A DNA stretch of 64,000 bases from Flavisolibacter amylovorans (GTDB lineage Bacteria; Bacteroidota; Bacteroidia; Chitinophagales; Chitinophagaceae), in the NCBI RefSeq assembly GCF_039541815.1, contig NZ_BAABGY010000003.1:1-64000 (forward strand), written 5' to 3'. Numbering within the stretch: the stretch's first letter is position 1; each line of letters starts with the position of its first letter. The notes below the pieces were generated by a model. The model was not told where the DNA came from, did not search any database, and worked only from the letters and a program-made list of their open reading frames with translations. Made by a program: the position numbers and the translations under genes. Positions 50,817-59,042 of the stretch are shown piece after piece.

Positions 50817-51152
50817 ACTAAAGTAGTCAGCGGGGCCAGCCTCCTCACCGCGATCCGTCATGAGTTGCCGAAACCGCGTATTGAAATCGGGCGGCGCGCT
50901 TTCCGATCAACGACCTCAGTTGTACCGCCGCTTGTTTCCCGCCTTCCATTCGCCCAGGGCCGACGTTTATACCCGTTGCGACAAGGGTGTATGAAAGCCT
51001 CCTTCGCCGCCGTAAGCCAGCGCGCTATGCTTGGTTCGTTCGGAGTCGCAATTCCGTTACGAAAAAGGGCCGCCTCCCGGCGGCCCTTTGTTCCTGGGTA
51101 ATCGAGTCGAAAGCGACCCATTAACCCATTAGCACATTAACGAATCAGCACA
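50781..51152. other. Gene-free region between the M61 and AraC genes (372 nt)
   Basis: No gene is supported; short frames here look like chance. From left to right it holds the TACCGG cluster, about 240 nt of unassigned sequence, the terminator of the M61 gene (51063-51088) and a TAATGTGC-type array (51116-51155) that begins at the M61 stop codon. Confidence 0.6.
51063..51088 (-). terminator. Terminator of the M61 peptidase gene
   Basis: An 11-bp stem (AAAGGGCCGCC / GGCGGCCCTTT) with loop GGGA and a T tract on the minus strand, about 65 nt past the stop, beyond the TAATGTGC array. Confidence 0.88.
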
Positions 51153-51155
51153 TTA
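51116..51155. repeat. Five-unit 8-nt array starting at the M61 stop codon
   Basis: On the gene strand the array reads TAATGTGC, TGATTCGT, TAATGTGC, TAATGGGT, TAATGGGT. The first TAA is the stop codon. The same first unit starts at the rpmG stop codon. Confidence 0.92.
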
Positions 51156-53474
51156 TCTCTCCATCTCCTTCGGCAGCGGCAGGTCTTTTTCCTCGTCCTG
51201 CCAGGAGAGGTTGGCGATCCACCAGCGTCCGTCGCTTTTTACGAGGGTGATGTAGTTGATGCCGCGCTGCTCGATCTTTCCGCCAGGGGTAAAGCGGAAC
51301 TGGTAGGCGCTCTGCACGTGGGCCACATTGCCGAACTGCTGCACGGTGCGCTTCAGCTCCTCCTCGTAGAAACCCTGTTTCTGGAACAGCGGGCCGTTGC
51401 CGCGCTCGTATTCCTCTGGCGTCATGCCGAAGAACTTCGCACCGTTGGGCGTCTGCACCGACGCACCCATCTTGGCGCCGGGCTGGAAGAGGCTGTAGAA
51501 GCGGTCCCAGTTGCGCGGGCCGGCAGGACCGGAGATCACGTCGTAGGTGGCAGCTATGATGGCGTCGATGCTGGCTACGTCGGCCGGACGGGCCGCCGGG
51601 CGGGCCTTTTCCTGGGCCGCGGCACCTGCCTTCAGCCAGCCGTTGCGCGTGCGCAGCTGCTGCGGGGTCGCATTGGGCAGGAAGCGCAGCTTGTTCGTTT
51701 CCACCTGGGTCACCTTGGCGGTAGTGGTCGTGAGCGTCAGCGTGTCGATGCCGCCAGCCGTATTTCTACGGCCGATGCGCACGGCGAAGGGCTCGCCCTC
51801 TTTCATCTTCGCCTTTACGGCCTGCACGTCGTCGGGGCCAGACAGCGGAATGCCGTTGGCGCTGTACAGCTCGTCGCCCAGCTTGTAGCCCAGCGCCTTG
51901 CCGAACTCGTTGGGCTGGAAGGGCGGGTTGATCTTCATCACGCCCTTGTCGTTCGGGAAGATGTTGATGCCGCCGAAGGAGAAGATGCGCTGCTCGCGCT
52001 TCGGTGCGAAGTCGACGCCCGCAAGCCCGAAGTAGTATTCATACGGAATGGGCGCGCTGCCGGCTACGTACTTCACCAGGAACTCCTTTACTTCCGGGTA
52101 GGTGAGCTCGGCGATCGCGTCGAAAAGCTCCGCGTCTTCGAAGGCACGGTGCTGGCCGTAGCGCACGCCGAGGTCGTAGGTCAGGTTGCGGAGACCGTAG
52201 TGGCCGCCCGACTTATGATTCAACAGGATGTCGAGGCAGGCGGCGATGAGGGCGCCCTTCTGGTATACATTGCCGTACTCGTCGGCCCATTTGTCGGTGG
52301 CGCCTTTGCTCAGCTCGGTAAAGGCCAGCGTGTCGCGGTGTTGCTGGCGCGAGGTGGTGATCTTCTGCGACATCCGCTCCAGAAACTCCTGCGGCTGGAT
52401 GAGGCCGTACTTCACCTGCACGTGGTGCGCCGTGTATTCGGTGACGCCTTCATAGAGCCAGAGGTGCTGCGACATCACCGGCTTGTCGAAATTGAATTCC
52501 TTCACCTCGCGCGACGAGATGGTGAGGGGCGTGATGATGTGGAAGAACTCGTGCGACGACATGTCGATGATGCCTTCTTTCAGCGCTTCGGAGCCGGCGT
52601 CGGGCAGGTAGTAGAACGACGACGTCGGATGCTCGAGGGCACCGCCAAGGCCTTTAGGGAAGGAATGCTTTGCTCCGGGCTCGTGGAAGTAGTACAGGAA
52701 GGCGTAGCGGTCGGCGGGGAGGCGGCCGCCGAGGTACTGGCGCGCCGCGTCGAGCAGCCCGCTCATCCAGCCGGCGATCTCTTTAGCCTGGATCTTCTTG
52801 CCGGGCGAGTACACCGACACCAGCACCTGGCAGTTGCCGACCTGCACCGATGCCGTATCGGGTACCGTGTAGAATACGGGGAAGTTATACAGCTCGTCGA
52901 GGTTGGGAACGCTGAAGGCATCGCGCTGCGGCGTACTGCTTGCGGCGGGCAGGCTCGTGGAGGCCCACATGTTCATCGGCTTGTCGATCGAGAGGTCGAA
53001 CGGGATGTTGCGCAAGCCCTCGAGGTAGCCGAAGATGCCGGGGAAGTTGAGCGAGAAGTTCTTGCCCTCCTCGAAATTGGTAGCCGCCATCGGGTAGATC
53101 TTGTGCTTCACACCGGTGGCGTCGAACACGTCTTCCACCACGTAACGGATCCGCGTCATGCGGTCGGCGCCGGAGATGCGCCACTGGTTGTCATTGAGCT
53201 GCTTTACAGGGAGGGCCTTCCCGGCGGCGTCGAAGGCCTGCACGTCGTGCACGAACTTACCGTAGTCGGCGATGACGTAGGTGCCCGGGATGATCTTGGG
53301 CATCGAGAAGGTGGTCGTGGCGGTTTTTACCCGCGGGGTCTGAAGGTCCACGGTGAGGGCGTCGTTCTTCAGGGCAGTCAGATCGATCGCGTAGCGGTAG
53401 CGGTCCTGTGCGCCGGCGGCTAGGCTGAGCAGCGCCATGGGCACGGCCAGAAGGCATTTGTAGATGCGGTTCAT
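51153..53474 (-). CDS. M61 glycyl-aminopeptidase-family protein with PDZ and C-terminal NTF2-like domain
   Basis: 773 residues from the ATG at 53474, which opens the signal peptide MNRIYKCLLAVPMALLSLAAGAQ. The order is an N-terminal beta domain, a thermolysin-like catalytic domain with zinc motif SSHEFFHIITPL (HExxH), a PDZ domain (about 510-600; GYKLGDELYSANGIPLSGPDDV), and a C-terminal SnoaL/NTF2-like domain (about 640-770; DVISGPAGPRNWDRFYSLFQPGA ... SDGRWWIANLSWQDE). M61 peptidases usually end after the PDZ domain, so the extra domain is unusual. Probably periplasmic. Confidence 0.88.
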   Translation of the reverse strand: MNRIYKCLLAVPMALLSLAAGAQDRYRYAIDLTALKNDALTVDLQTPRVKTATTTFSMPKIIPGTYVIADYGKFVHDVQAFDAAGKALPVKQLNDNQWRISGADRMTRIRYVVEDVFDATGVKHKIYPMAATNFEEGKNFSLNFPGIFGYLEGLRNIPFDLSIDKPMNMWASTSLPAASSTPQRDAFSVPNLDELYNFPVFYTVPDTASVQVGNCQVLVSVYSPGKKIQAKEIAGWMSGLLDAARQYLGGRLPADRYAFLYYFHEPGAKHSFPKGLGGALEHPTSSFYYLPDAGSEALKEGIIDMSSHEFFHIITPLTISSREVKEFNFDKPVMSQHLWLYEGVTEYTAHHVQVKYGLIQPQEFLERMSQKITTSRQQHRDTLAFTELSKGATDKWADEYGNVYQKGALIAACLDILLNHKSGGHYGLRNLTYDLGVRYGQHRAFEDAELFDAIAELTYPEVKEFLVKYVAGSAPIPYEYYFGLAGVDFAPKREQRIFSFGGINIFPNDKGVMKINPPFQPNEFGKALGYKLGDELYSANGIPLSGPDDVQAVKAKMKEGEPFAVRIGRRNTAGGIDTLTLTTTTAKVTQVETNKLRFLPNATPQQLRTRNGWLKAGAAAQEKARPAARPADVASIDAIIAATYDVISGPAGPRNWDRFYSLFQPGAKMGASVQTPNGAKFFGMTPEEYERGNGPLFQKQGFYEEELKRTVQQFGNVAHVQSAYQFRFTPGGKIEQRGINYITLVKSDGRWWIANLSWQDEEKDLPLPKEMER

Positions 53475-53747
53475 TGTAGGGAATTTTGAGGAAGGCGAAA
53501 GCGCCCGGTGCAAATAAAGCAGCCTGTGCCGGTGCGTGGCCCGGGATTGGTATCAGTGGTCAAATACCGGGAAAAAGGTGAAAAACGGGGCGTCTCCCAA
53601 CCCCACACCTTAGAGAACGGTTAGAATCTGGCGGTTTTACGCCGCCGATTGTCAGCCCAATGTTAAATATTGTTTCAACATTGAATCTGTATCTAAACTT
53701 ATCTGACCTTTAATCGTTTTCATTACAGTCCTTAAATAATTGAACAT

Positions 53748-54032
53748 ATGCGTCGAGAAAGAGCCGTTCTGGCCAACACCATCCCGTTCAACCTCAAGAC
53801 CCTCCAGCAGATCGAAGACCGTGGTTTCAAGTACGTGCAGGTGAAAGGTTTCACGACCGACCGCCACTACGATTACGTGGAGCCCCAGTTCCTGGTGCTG
53901 TTCCCGATGAAGGAGCTGCCCACCGATCAGGACCTGAAGGACATCTATGAGCCCGTTAAGAGCGACCTGCTCAAGCAGTGGGCCAAGGACGATCAATACG
54001 GCATGCCCGTGGTGATCGCCAAGGTTGCCTAA
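53748..54032 (+). CDS. Conserved-looking small protein of unknown function
   Basis: 94 residues (MRRERAVLANTIPFNLKTLQQIEDRGFKYVQVKGFTTDRHYDYVEPQFLVLFPMKELP...). It is soluble, with no signal peptide, mixed alpha/beta and with charged surfaces. It has codon use like its neighbours and stands alone. An AT-rich upstream region with an AATGTT / AACATT inverted repeat (about 53659-53682) may hold its promoter. I do not recognise the family. Confidence 0.7.
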   Translation: MRRERAVLANTIPFNLKTLQQIEDRGFKYVQVKGFTTDRHYDYVEPQFLVLFPMKELPTDQDLKDIYEPVKSDLLKQWAKDDQYGMPVVIAKVA

Positions 54033-54172
54033 GAAAGAAAGCGGGTTTGCCGCGGTTCTGGCCGCGTCAAGCCCTTTGGAACAGAAACATCAGACTGGAG
54101 CTGTATCAGCACGGACGGTTGCGAAACCCTTAGGTACTCCTTTGCCCCACAGGCTGGCGATCCGAGGTAAAA

Positions 54173-54187
54173 GTGAAATCGTTTCAC
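54173..54187. promoter_or_regulatory. GTGAAA-TCG-TTTCAC palindrome
   Basis: A 15-bp perfect palindrome, followed by a further TTTTTCAC half-site, in the spacer before the DUF2256 gene. It looks like a dimeric regulator site or a weak hairpin; no regulator can be named. Confidence 0.4.
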
Positions 54188-54232
54188 ATGAAACTTTTTC
54201 ACACTCCCCTTTGTTGTACGGAAAATGTTATG

Positions 54233-54257
54233 GCCTGCACCCCGGTGCAGGCTTTTT
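54233..54257 (+). terminator. Terminator 9 nt before the DUF2256 gene
   Basis: An 8-bp stem (GCCTGCAC / GTGCAGGC) with loop CCCG and five Ts. It ends transcripts from 53748, but it also lies directly in front of the DUF2256 start codon, so any promoter upstream of it would be subject to termination. Confidence 0.85.
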
Positions 54258-54265
54258 GTTGCCCG

Positions 54266-54418
54266 ATGCCGAAGAAAGCCCCCCGCAAAGCCGATCTCCC
54301 CTCCAAAACCTGCGCCGCCTGCGGGCGCCCCTTCGCGTGGCGGAAGAAGTGGGTAAAGGTGTGGGCAGAGGTCAGGTACTGCAGCGACCGTTGTCGCGGC
54401 CAGCGGGCCCGGAAATAA
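54266..54418 (+). CDS. DUF2256-family small zinc-ribbon-like protein
   Basis: 50 residues from the ATG at 54266. KTCAACGRPFAWRKKWVKVWAEVRYCSDRC contains the four cysteines (C-x2-C ... C-x3-C) and the PFxWRKKW core of DUF2256. The family usually has about this size and is often found near photolyase or redox genes. No such neighbour is present here. The longer frame from 54173 runs through the upstream terminator and is rejected. Confidence 0.88.
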   Translation: MPKKAPRKADLPSKTCAACGRPFAWRKKWVKVWAEVRYCSDRCRGQRARK

Positions 54419-54419
54419 G

Positions 54420-54447
54420 GAAGCCCCGGCAGCAGTGCCGGGGCTTC
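54420..54447. terminator. Bidirectional terminator between the DUF2256 gene and rimO
   Basis: A 12-bp stem (GAAGCCCCGGCA / TGCCGGGGCTTC) with loop GCAG, with T-rich sequence on the plus side; suitable for both converging transcripts. Confidence 0.88.
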
Positions 54448-54553
54448 GTTTATTATTGGTTTGCTGACCATGGGGCAATACATCCGTAAAGCGGCCGGTA
54501 ACGACAGGGGCCTTCCGGAGGCGAGGCGGCAGAGCGGCGCCGGAAAAAGGCTC

Positions 54554-55864
54554 CTACCCTACTACCGTGCCTTCCAGGTCGTAGTCGTAGGCCTTCGTGA
54601 TGGCGACGTTCACGAAGTCGCCGATCGGCAGCTTCTTATCGGTCTGTATGATCACTTCATTGTCCACTTCCACGGAGTCGAACTCGGTGCGGCCCAGGTA
54701 GCGGCCGGCTTCCTTCTTATCGACCAGCACCTTCAGGGTCTTGCCCACGTGCTCCTGGTTCTTCTCCAGCGAGATCTCCTGCTGCACCGCCATGATGTCT
54801 TCAGCGCGGCGCTGCTTCTCCTCGGCCGGTACGTTGTCTTCGAACGCGTAGGCGCTCGTATTCTCCTCGTGCGAGTAGGTGAAGATGCCCACACGGTCGA
54901 AGCGCTGGCGCTCGAGGAAGCCCTTGAGCTCCTCCACATCGTCGAGGGTTTCGCCGGGGAAGCCGGTGATGAGGGTGGTGCGGAGGCAGATGCCCGGTAC
55001 CGTTTCGCGGATGGCCTGCACGAGGTCTTCCATCTCGGCGCGGGTGATCTGGCGCTTCATGGCCTTCAGCATGGCGTCGGCCGCATGCTGCAGCGGCATA
55101 TCGAGGTAGTTGCAGATGTTGGGGCGGGCCTTCATTACGTCGAGGATCTCCATCGGGAACTTGTGCGGGTAGGCATAGTGCAGGCGGATCCACTCGATGC
55201 CCGGCACGTCGGCAAGGCGGTTCAGCAGGTCCGGAAGCGCGCGCTTCTTATAGAGATCCAGGCCGTAATACGTGAGTTCCTGGGCGATGAGCAGCAGCTC
55301 CTTCACCCCTCTTTTGGCGAGTGTATGGGCCTCGGCCACCAGGTCGTCGATGGAGCGGCTCGTATGGTTGCCGCGCATCAGCGGGATGGCGCAGAACGAG
55401 CAGGTGCGGTTGCAACCTTCGGCGATCTTCATGTAGGCGTAGTGCTGGGGCGTCGCAAGCAGGCGCTCCCCGATGAGCTCGGCCTTATAATCCACCTCGA
55501 AGCGTTTCAGGATGAGCGGCATTTCCATCGTACCGAACCAGGCGTCCACCTCCGGGATGCTCTGCTCGAGGTCGTCGCGGTAGCGCTGCGAGAGGCACCC
55601 GGTGACGTATACCTTGTCGAGGCGGCCCTTCTGCTTCAGGTTCACCTGCTCCAGGATGGTGTTGATGCTTTCCTCCTTGGCTTTGTCGATAAAGCCGCAG
55701 GTGTTCACGATCACGATGTTATGGTCGCGCTTGCCGCTTTCGTGCACCACATCGATGGCGTTCGCCTGGAGCTGTCCGCTCAGGATCTCGCTGTCTACCA
55801 TGTTCTTGGAGCACCCGAGCGTGATGATGTTGACCTTGTCTTTCCGGAGGGTTTTCGCTTTCAT
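54554..55864 (-). CDS. rimO: Ribosomal protein S12 methylthiotransferase
   Basis: 436 residues from the ATG at 55864, a few bases after a TACCTTTG element; the frame to 55885 adds MRYLCGL. A radical-SAM enzyme that methylthiolates Asp of S12. The N-terminal cluster domain has ITLGCSKNMVDSE, NTCGFIDKAKEES and TGCLSQRY. The radical-SAM motif is CNRTCSFCAIPLMRG, and a C-terminal TRAM domain (about 370-436) ends in DYDLEGTVVG. The -SKNMVDSE- sequence favours RimO over MiaB. Confidence 0.95.
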   Translation of the reverse strand: MKAKTLRKDKVNIITLGCSKNMVDSEILSGQLQANAIDVVHESGKRDHNIVIVNTCGFIDKAKEESINTILEQVNLKQKGRLDKVYVTGCLSQRYRDDLEQSIPEVDAWFGTMEMPLILKRFEVDYKAELIGERLLATPQHYAYMKIAEGCNRTCSFCAIPLMRGNHTSRSIDDLVAEAHTLAKRGVKELLLIAQELTYYGLDLYKKRALPDLLNRLADVPGIEWIRLHYAYPHKFPMEILDVMKARPNICNYLDMPLQHAADAMLKAMKRQITRAEMEDLVQAIRETVPGICLRTTLITGFPGETLDDVEELKGFLERQRFDRVGIFTYSHEENTSAYAFEDNVPAEEKQRRAEDIMAVQQEISLEKNQEHVGKTLKVLVDKKEAGRYLGRTEFDSVEVDNEVIIQTDKKLPIGDFVNVAITKAYDYDLEGTVVG

Positions 55865-56293
55865 GAGCCCGCAAAGGTAGCGCATCCGGCCGGCACGCGG
55901 GTCGGGCGGCGGTCATTTTAGGATTTTGTAGGGCTGAGGTCGGAAACCAAAGTATGCGTTTGTGAACCGGCCGCTGGCGGCCTTGAGTCGCCCAAAGCGG
56001 CACGCGGGTTTCACGCGGAGCCGCCAAGACGCAGTGAACGCAGCTATCTGCCTGCAGCCGCCACTTACTGGTTCAGACACCCCGCGTAGCGCTGGCTTTT
56101 GACCACTCTGCGTAAGGTTGGAGATTGCTTTCCTACGACTTCGCTCAGAACAGGCTCGCAGTGACGACCATTCCGCGTATCGTGACACTCTTTGCGAGCT
56201 CCGCGCCTTTGCATCTCCGCGTGAAACCCTCGTTCCTCTTTAAAAAATGCTAGCCGCTTGCGGCGGGATAGCTCGAAAACCATTGCGAGCAAC
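55865..56293. other. Repeat-derived gene-free region (429 nt)
   Basis: No gene is supported. It contains the rimO promoter (TACCTTTG, 55872-55879). A 13-bp perfect inverted pair GTTTCACGCGGAG / CTCCGCGTGAAAC follows (about 56008 and 56216), with CGCCAAGACGCAG-type words inside. A GGAGATTGC...GCTCGCAGTGACG segment near 56120 resembles widespread intergenic palindromes. Confidence 0.65.
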
Positions 56294-56764
56294 CTAGAAT
56301 GCGATGCGTATCGGGATGCTGAAGCGCGTGAGCGTATTGCTGCCCCCGTTCGTAAGCTGGAACATCGGCCGCCATTCGATGCCCATATTGATGGCCGTGC
56401 CCTTGAAGCGGGCTTCAACGCCGGCGATGGGCCGGAGGTAGAAGTCGTCGGGACCGAAGTTGCGCTTATAGCGGGCGTAGGCGCCGCCGAGGCCGAGCAC
56501 CCACTGGAAGTTGGGGTCCTTCCGGAAATCGCCGTTGAAATGGTATTCGGCAGCGAGCACCTGGGTGAGGTAGCCAAACAGCACCGCCACCTCGCTGGCA
56601 TGATGCCGGGTATAGAGGTGCTTCCACGAAACGCCGACCCAGCTGCCGTAGCCAAACTCGAGGCGGCCACCGACGGCGTTGCGGTACAGCGGCGTCTTTT
56701 GCGCCGCCACCGGCGCGGCCGCAGCCAGCAGCAGGACCAGGAACAGGAACAAGGTTTTGCGCAT
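56294..56764 (-). CDS. Small exported protein, tandem paralogue 3 of 3
   Basis: 156 residues from the ATG at 56764, with signal peptide MRKTLFLFLVLLLAAAAPVAAQ. Alternating polar and hydrophobic strands, aromatic girdles and a C-terminal Phe suggest a small outer-membrane beta-barrel. It shares an YRNAxGxRLEFG start, a WKHxxTxHxA motif and a late WRP motif with the two genes upstream (56842 and 57449). Function is unknown. Confidence 0.78.
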   Translation of the reverse strand: MRKTLFLFLVLLLAAAAPVAAQKTPLYRNAVGGRLEFGYGSWVGVSWKHLYTRHHASEVAVLFGYLTQVLAAEYHFNGDFRKDPNFQWVLGLGGAYARYKRNFGPDDFYLRPIAGVEARFKGTAINMGIEWRPMFQLTNGGSNTLTRFSIPIRIAF

Positions 56765-56797
56765 CGTGTGTGGATTTGACCGGTATACATAAAATAT

Positions 56798-56823
56798 CAA
56801 GCCCCGGCGGCTGCCGGGGCTTG
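56798..56823 (-). terminator. Terminator between paralogues 2 and 3
   Basis: An 11-bp stem (CAAGCCCCGGC / GCCGGGGCTTG) around loop GGCT, about 20 nt past the stop of the middle paralogue; the third gene therefore probably has its own promoter. Confidence 0.8.
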
Positions 56824-56841
56824 AGGAAAAAGACCGTTCCA

Positions 56842-57324
56842 TCAGAAGGTGTACCGCGCTGCGAGGCCGAAGCGGGCGGCCGTGAAGGTGCCGCCACCTT
56901 CGGTATTGGTAAGGCGGATCATCGGGCGCCAGTCGAAGCCTACTGCCAGCGGCGTTGCGCCAAGCTTGTAGTCAAGACCCACCAGCGGGCGGAGCCAGAA
57001 ATTGGTTTGCTTGAAGGGGCCCACCTTGAAGAAGCCGAGCGAGCCGCCGGCACCGGCATACCACTGCAACCCGCCTGCATTCGGGATGGCACCGTGATAC
57101 TGGTACTCGGCACCGAGCATCGTGGTATTGCCACCGAAGAGGAGGCTGAACTCACCGGCGCTGTGGTTGTTGAAAAAGTGCTTGAAGGCGGGGCCCACGA
57201 GGGTGCTGCCTTCGCCAAGATCGAGGCGGAGGCCGACGCCGCTCTTGTATTGCTGGGCATGGGCCGACTGACCCAGGGCAACGAGTGCGCAGACAGCGGC
57301 GGCGGAAAGGAGTTTTTTAAGCAT
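56842..57324 (-). CDS. Small exported protein, tandem paralogue 2 of 3
   Basis: 160 residues with signal peptide MLKKLLSAAAVCALVALGQSAHAQ. YKSGVGLRLDLGEGSTLVGPAFKHFFNNHSAGEFSLLFGG aligns with the two neighbours, as does the end FDWRPMIRLTN ... LAARYTF. A probable outer-membrane beta-barrel of eight strands, judged by length and the terminal Phe. No ligand can be assigned. Confidence 0.78.
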   Translation of the reverse strand: MLKKLLSAAAVCALVALGQSAHAQQYKSGVGLRLDLGEGSTLVGPAFKHFFNNHSAGEFSLLFGGNTTMLGAEYQYHGAIPNAGGLQWYAGAGGSLGFFKVGPFKQTNFWLRPLVGLDYKLGATPLAVGFDWRPMIRLTNTEGGGTFTAARFGLAARYTF

Positions 57325-57448
57325 AGGTGTTGATTGTGAGGGGTTAAGGCCGCTAAATTAAGGTTCGGCACCCTACGGGTTGCGCCAACTGGTGCCGACC
57401 TGCAAAAAGCGCCGATGAATTGGTGGATAGGCCGTTCCGGCGCAGCCG

Positions 57449-57919
57449 TCAGAAGACGAAGCGCAGCGGCACGCTGAAGCGGCCGAAGACGAAGCGCTCG
57501 TAGCTGTCGTCGCCGGAGAGCCGGTACGAGGGCCGCCAATCGATGCCCAGCTGGAGCGGCGTCTTCGGAAAGCGGTATTCAAGGCCCAGCGAGGGGCGCA
57601 GCAGCCATTCAGCCTTCCCATCGTACAAGGGCGCTGCCACGCCGATTCCCCAGTTCGCATAAAAGTTGCGCATTCCCGGGAACGCGGGGTGCATATAAAC
57701 GTAGCCCAGTTCCGGTACGATGGCATCGCCGCCGAAGAGCAGGCTGGTTTCAAGGGCTGAATGTTCGGTGAAGCGGTGCTTGAAGGATGCTCCTGCCCAA
57801 ACCAGGTCGTTTCCGAATTCTACCCGGGCGCCGGCGGCATTCCGGTACGATTGCGCATGAGCGGTGCAGGCGGCAGCCAGGAGTGCCGCGGTCGGGATCA
57901 GTGTTTTGATCGGTTTCAT
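57449..57919 (-). CDS. Small exported protein, tandem paralogue 1 of 3
   Basis: 156 residues with signal peptide MKPIKTLIPTAALLAAACTAHAQ (the Cys is followed by Thr-Ala-His-Ala-Gln, so signal peptidase I is more likely than a lipoprotein). YRNAAGARVEFGNDLVWAGASFKHRFTEHSALETSLLFGGD and IDWRPSYRLSGDD match the other paralogues. Probably a beta-barrel; it is first in the row of three. Confidence 0.78.
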   Translation of the reverse strand: MKPIKTLIPTAALLAAACTAHAQSYRNAAGARVEFGNDLVWAGASFKHRFTEHSALETSLLFGGDAIVPELGYVYMHPAFPGMRNFYANWGIGVAAPLYDGKAEWLLRPSLGLEYRFPKTPLQLGIDWRPSYRLSGDDSYERFVFGRFSVPLRFVF

Positions 57920-58069
57920 CAGCTTTTGGTTTTGCCGGGGAAACTAGAAGGGGGCCGACGCAAGACCCCGTTAAAATGGATCAACACACAAAAAATTAGG
58001 CTGGCGGGAGAAAGAACGCGTACGAACTGTGGCTATGCTACGGCGCAGCAAATAAAGCCTGGCCGGCGA

Positions 58070-59017
58070 TCAACGGCCGCCCATAAGCCCTGCCTTGCGG
58101 TCGGATGCGGCGCGCTCTTCGTCCTGCAGCCGCATCCGCCGGCGGCCCAGGTCGTACAGCAGTTGCTGCACGCGGGCACAGACCTCGGTGGCCGCCTCGA
58201 GCGATCGGTGGATGCGTTGCTGCACCACCCAATCGGTAATGAGATTGTCGAAGAAGTAGTCGGCAAAGGTGGTGAGCCCGTTCAGGTCGAGTTCGTGCTC
58301 GAGGCGGCGGCCCAGGTCGCTCAACTCGTTGCGGAAGCGCTGCAGGGCATATTGGGCGTTGCCCAGGTGCATCCGGGCATCGTCGATATTATCGTGCTTG
58401 CCCCAGGTGGCGAAGGTATCGCCGCCCCAGAGGTCCCAGGTGCCCCAATCGGAGGCTTTCTCCAGGTGGTGCCGCACGAGGTCGAGGTGGCGGAGCGCTT
58501 CGTTCCCGGCCAGCTCTGCCTCCCTGATCTCGTTGATCTCCGCCTGGAGGTCGCGCAGCCTGTCGTTTTCGGAAGAAAGGAGTTGCGCCGCTGCATCGCC
58601 GGAGGAAAGCAGCTGCGCTTCTTTCCGGGCCAGCAGCGCGGCATGGGTGGCGCGGACGCCGGAAAGACCAGCCACTGTTTCGCGGGCGGCTTCGAGGTCC
58701 TGCAGCAGGGATGCGCGGCGGGCCAGGGCCTCATCGTAGCGGAGGCGGGCAGCAAGGTATTCCTGGCGCTCCTTGTCGAGCTGCTGCTCGCGGCTGCCCA
58801 GGACCTTGTAAAAAAGGGAATGCAGGGTAAGTCCTTCGATTCGGCGAAACTCCTGCTCTTCTTTTTTCAATACACCGGCATAGCCTTCGAGCTCCCGGTC
58901 GGCGTCGCGGATGTTGGCTTCGAGCGTATTGCGACGCACTTCGGCACGACGCAACACCTCGAGTTGGGCCGATGCGGCGTCGAGTTCGGAGCTCAATTGT
59001 TCGAGTGGGTGCGCCAT
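58070..59017 (-). CDS. Coiled-coil protein of unknown function, paralogue B
   Basis: 315 residues. Long heptad-rich helices (about 5-115 and 120-190) are followed by a DLWGGDTFATWGKHDNIDDARMHLGNAQ segment and a mixed region with FADYFFDNLITDWVVQQRIHRSLEAATEV. There is no signal peptide or membrane helix. It aligns with the neighbour at 59043 in two blocks: EEQEFRRIEGLTLHSLFYKVLGSREQQLDKERQEY and the FDNLITDW segment. Function is unknown. It starts 25 nt after paralogue A and probably shares the ftsY transcript. Confidence 0.75.
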   Translation of the reverse strand: MAHPLEQLSSELDAASAQLEVLRRAEVRRNTLEANIRDADRELEGYAGVLKKEEQEFRRIEGLTLHSLFYKVLGSREQQLDKERQEYLAARLRYDEALARRASLLQDLEAARETVAGLSGVRATHAALLARKEAQLLSSGDAAAQLLSSENDRLRDLQAEINEIREAELAGNEALRHLDLVRHHLEKASDWGTWDLWGGDTFATWGKHDNIDDARMHLGNAQYALQRFRNELSDLGRRLEHELDLNGLTTFADYFFDNLITDWVVQQRIHRSLEAATEVCARVQQLLYDLGRRRMRLQDEERAASDRKAGLMGGR

Positions 59018-59042
59018 GTTTTTTTTGTTCCGTTTAATCGGT

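Noticed and set aside
54173..54265. N-terminal extension of the DUF2256 gene
   Set aside because: The extension is translated from a palindrome and a terminator hairpin and has no family similarity.
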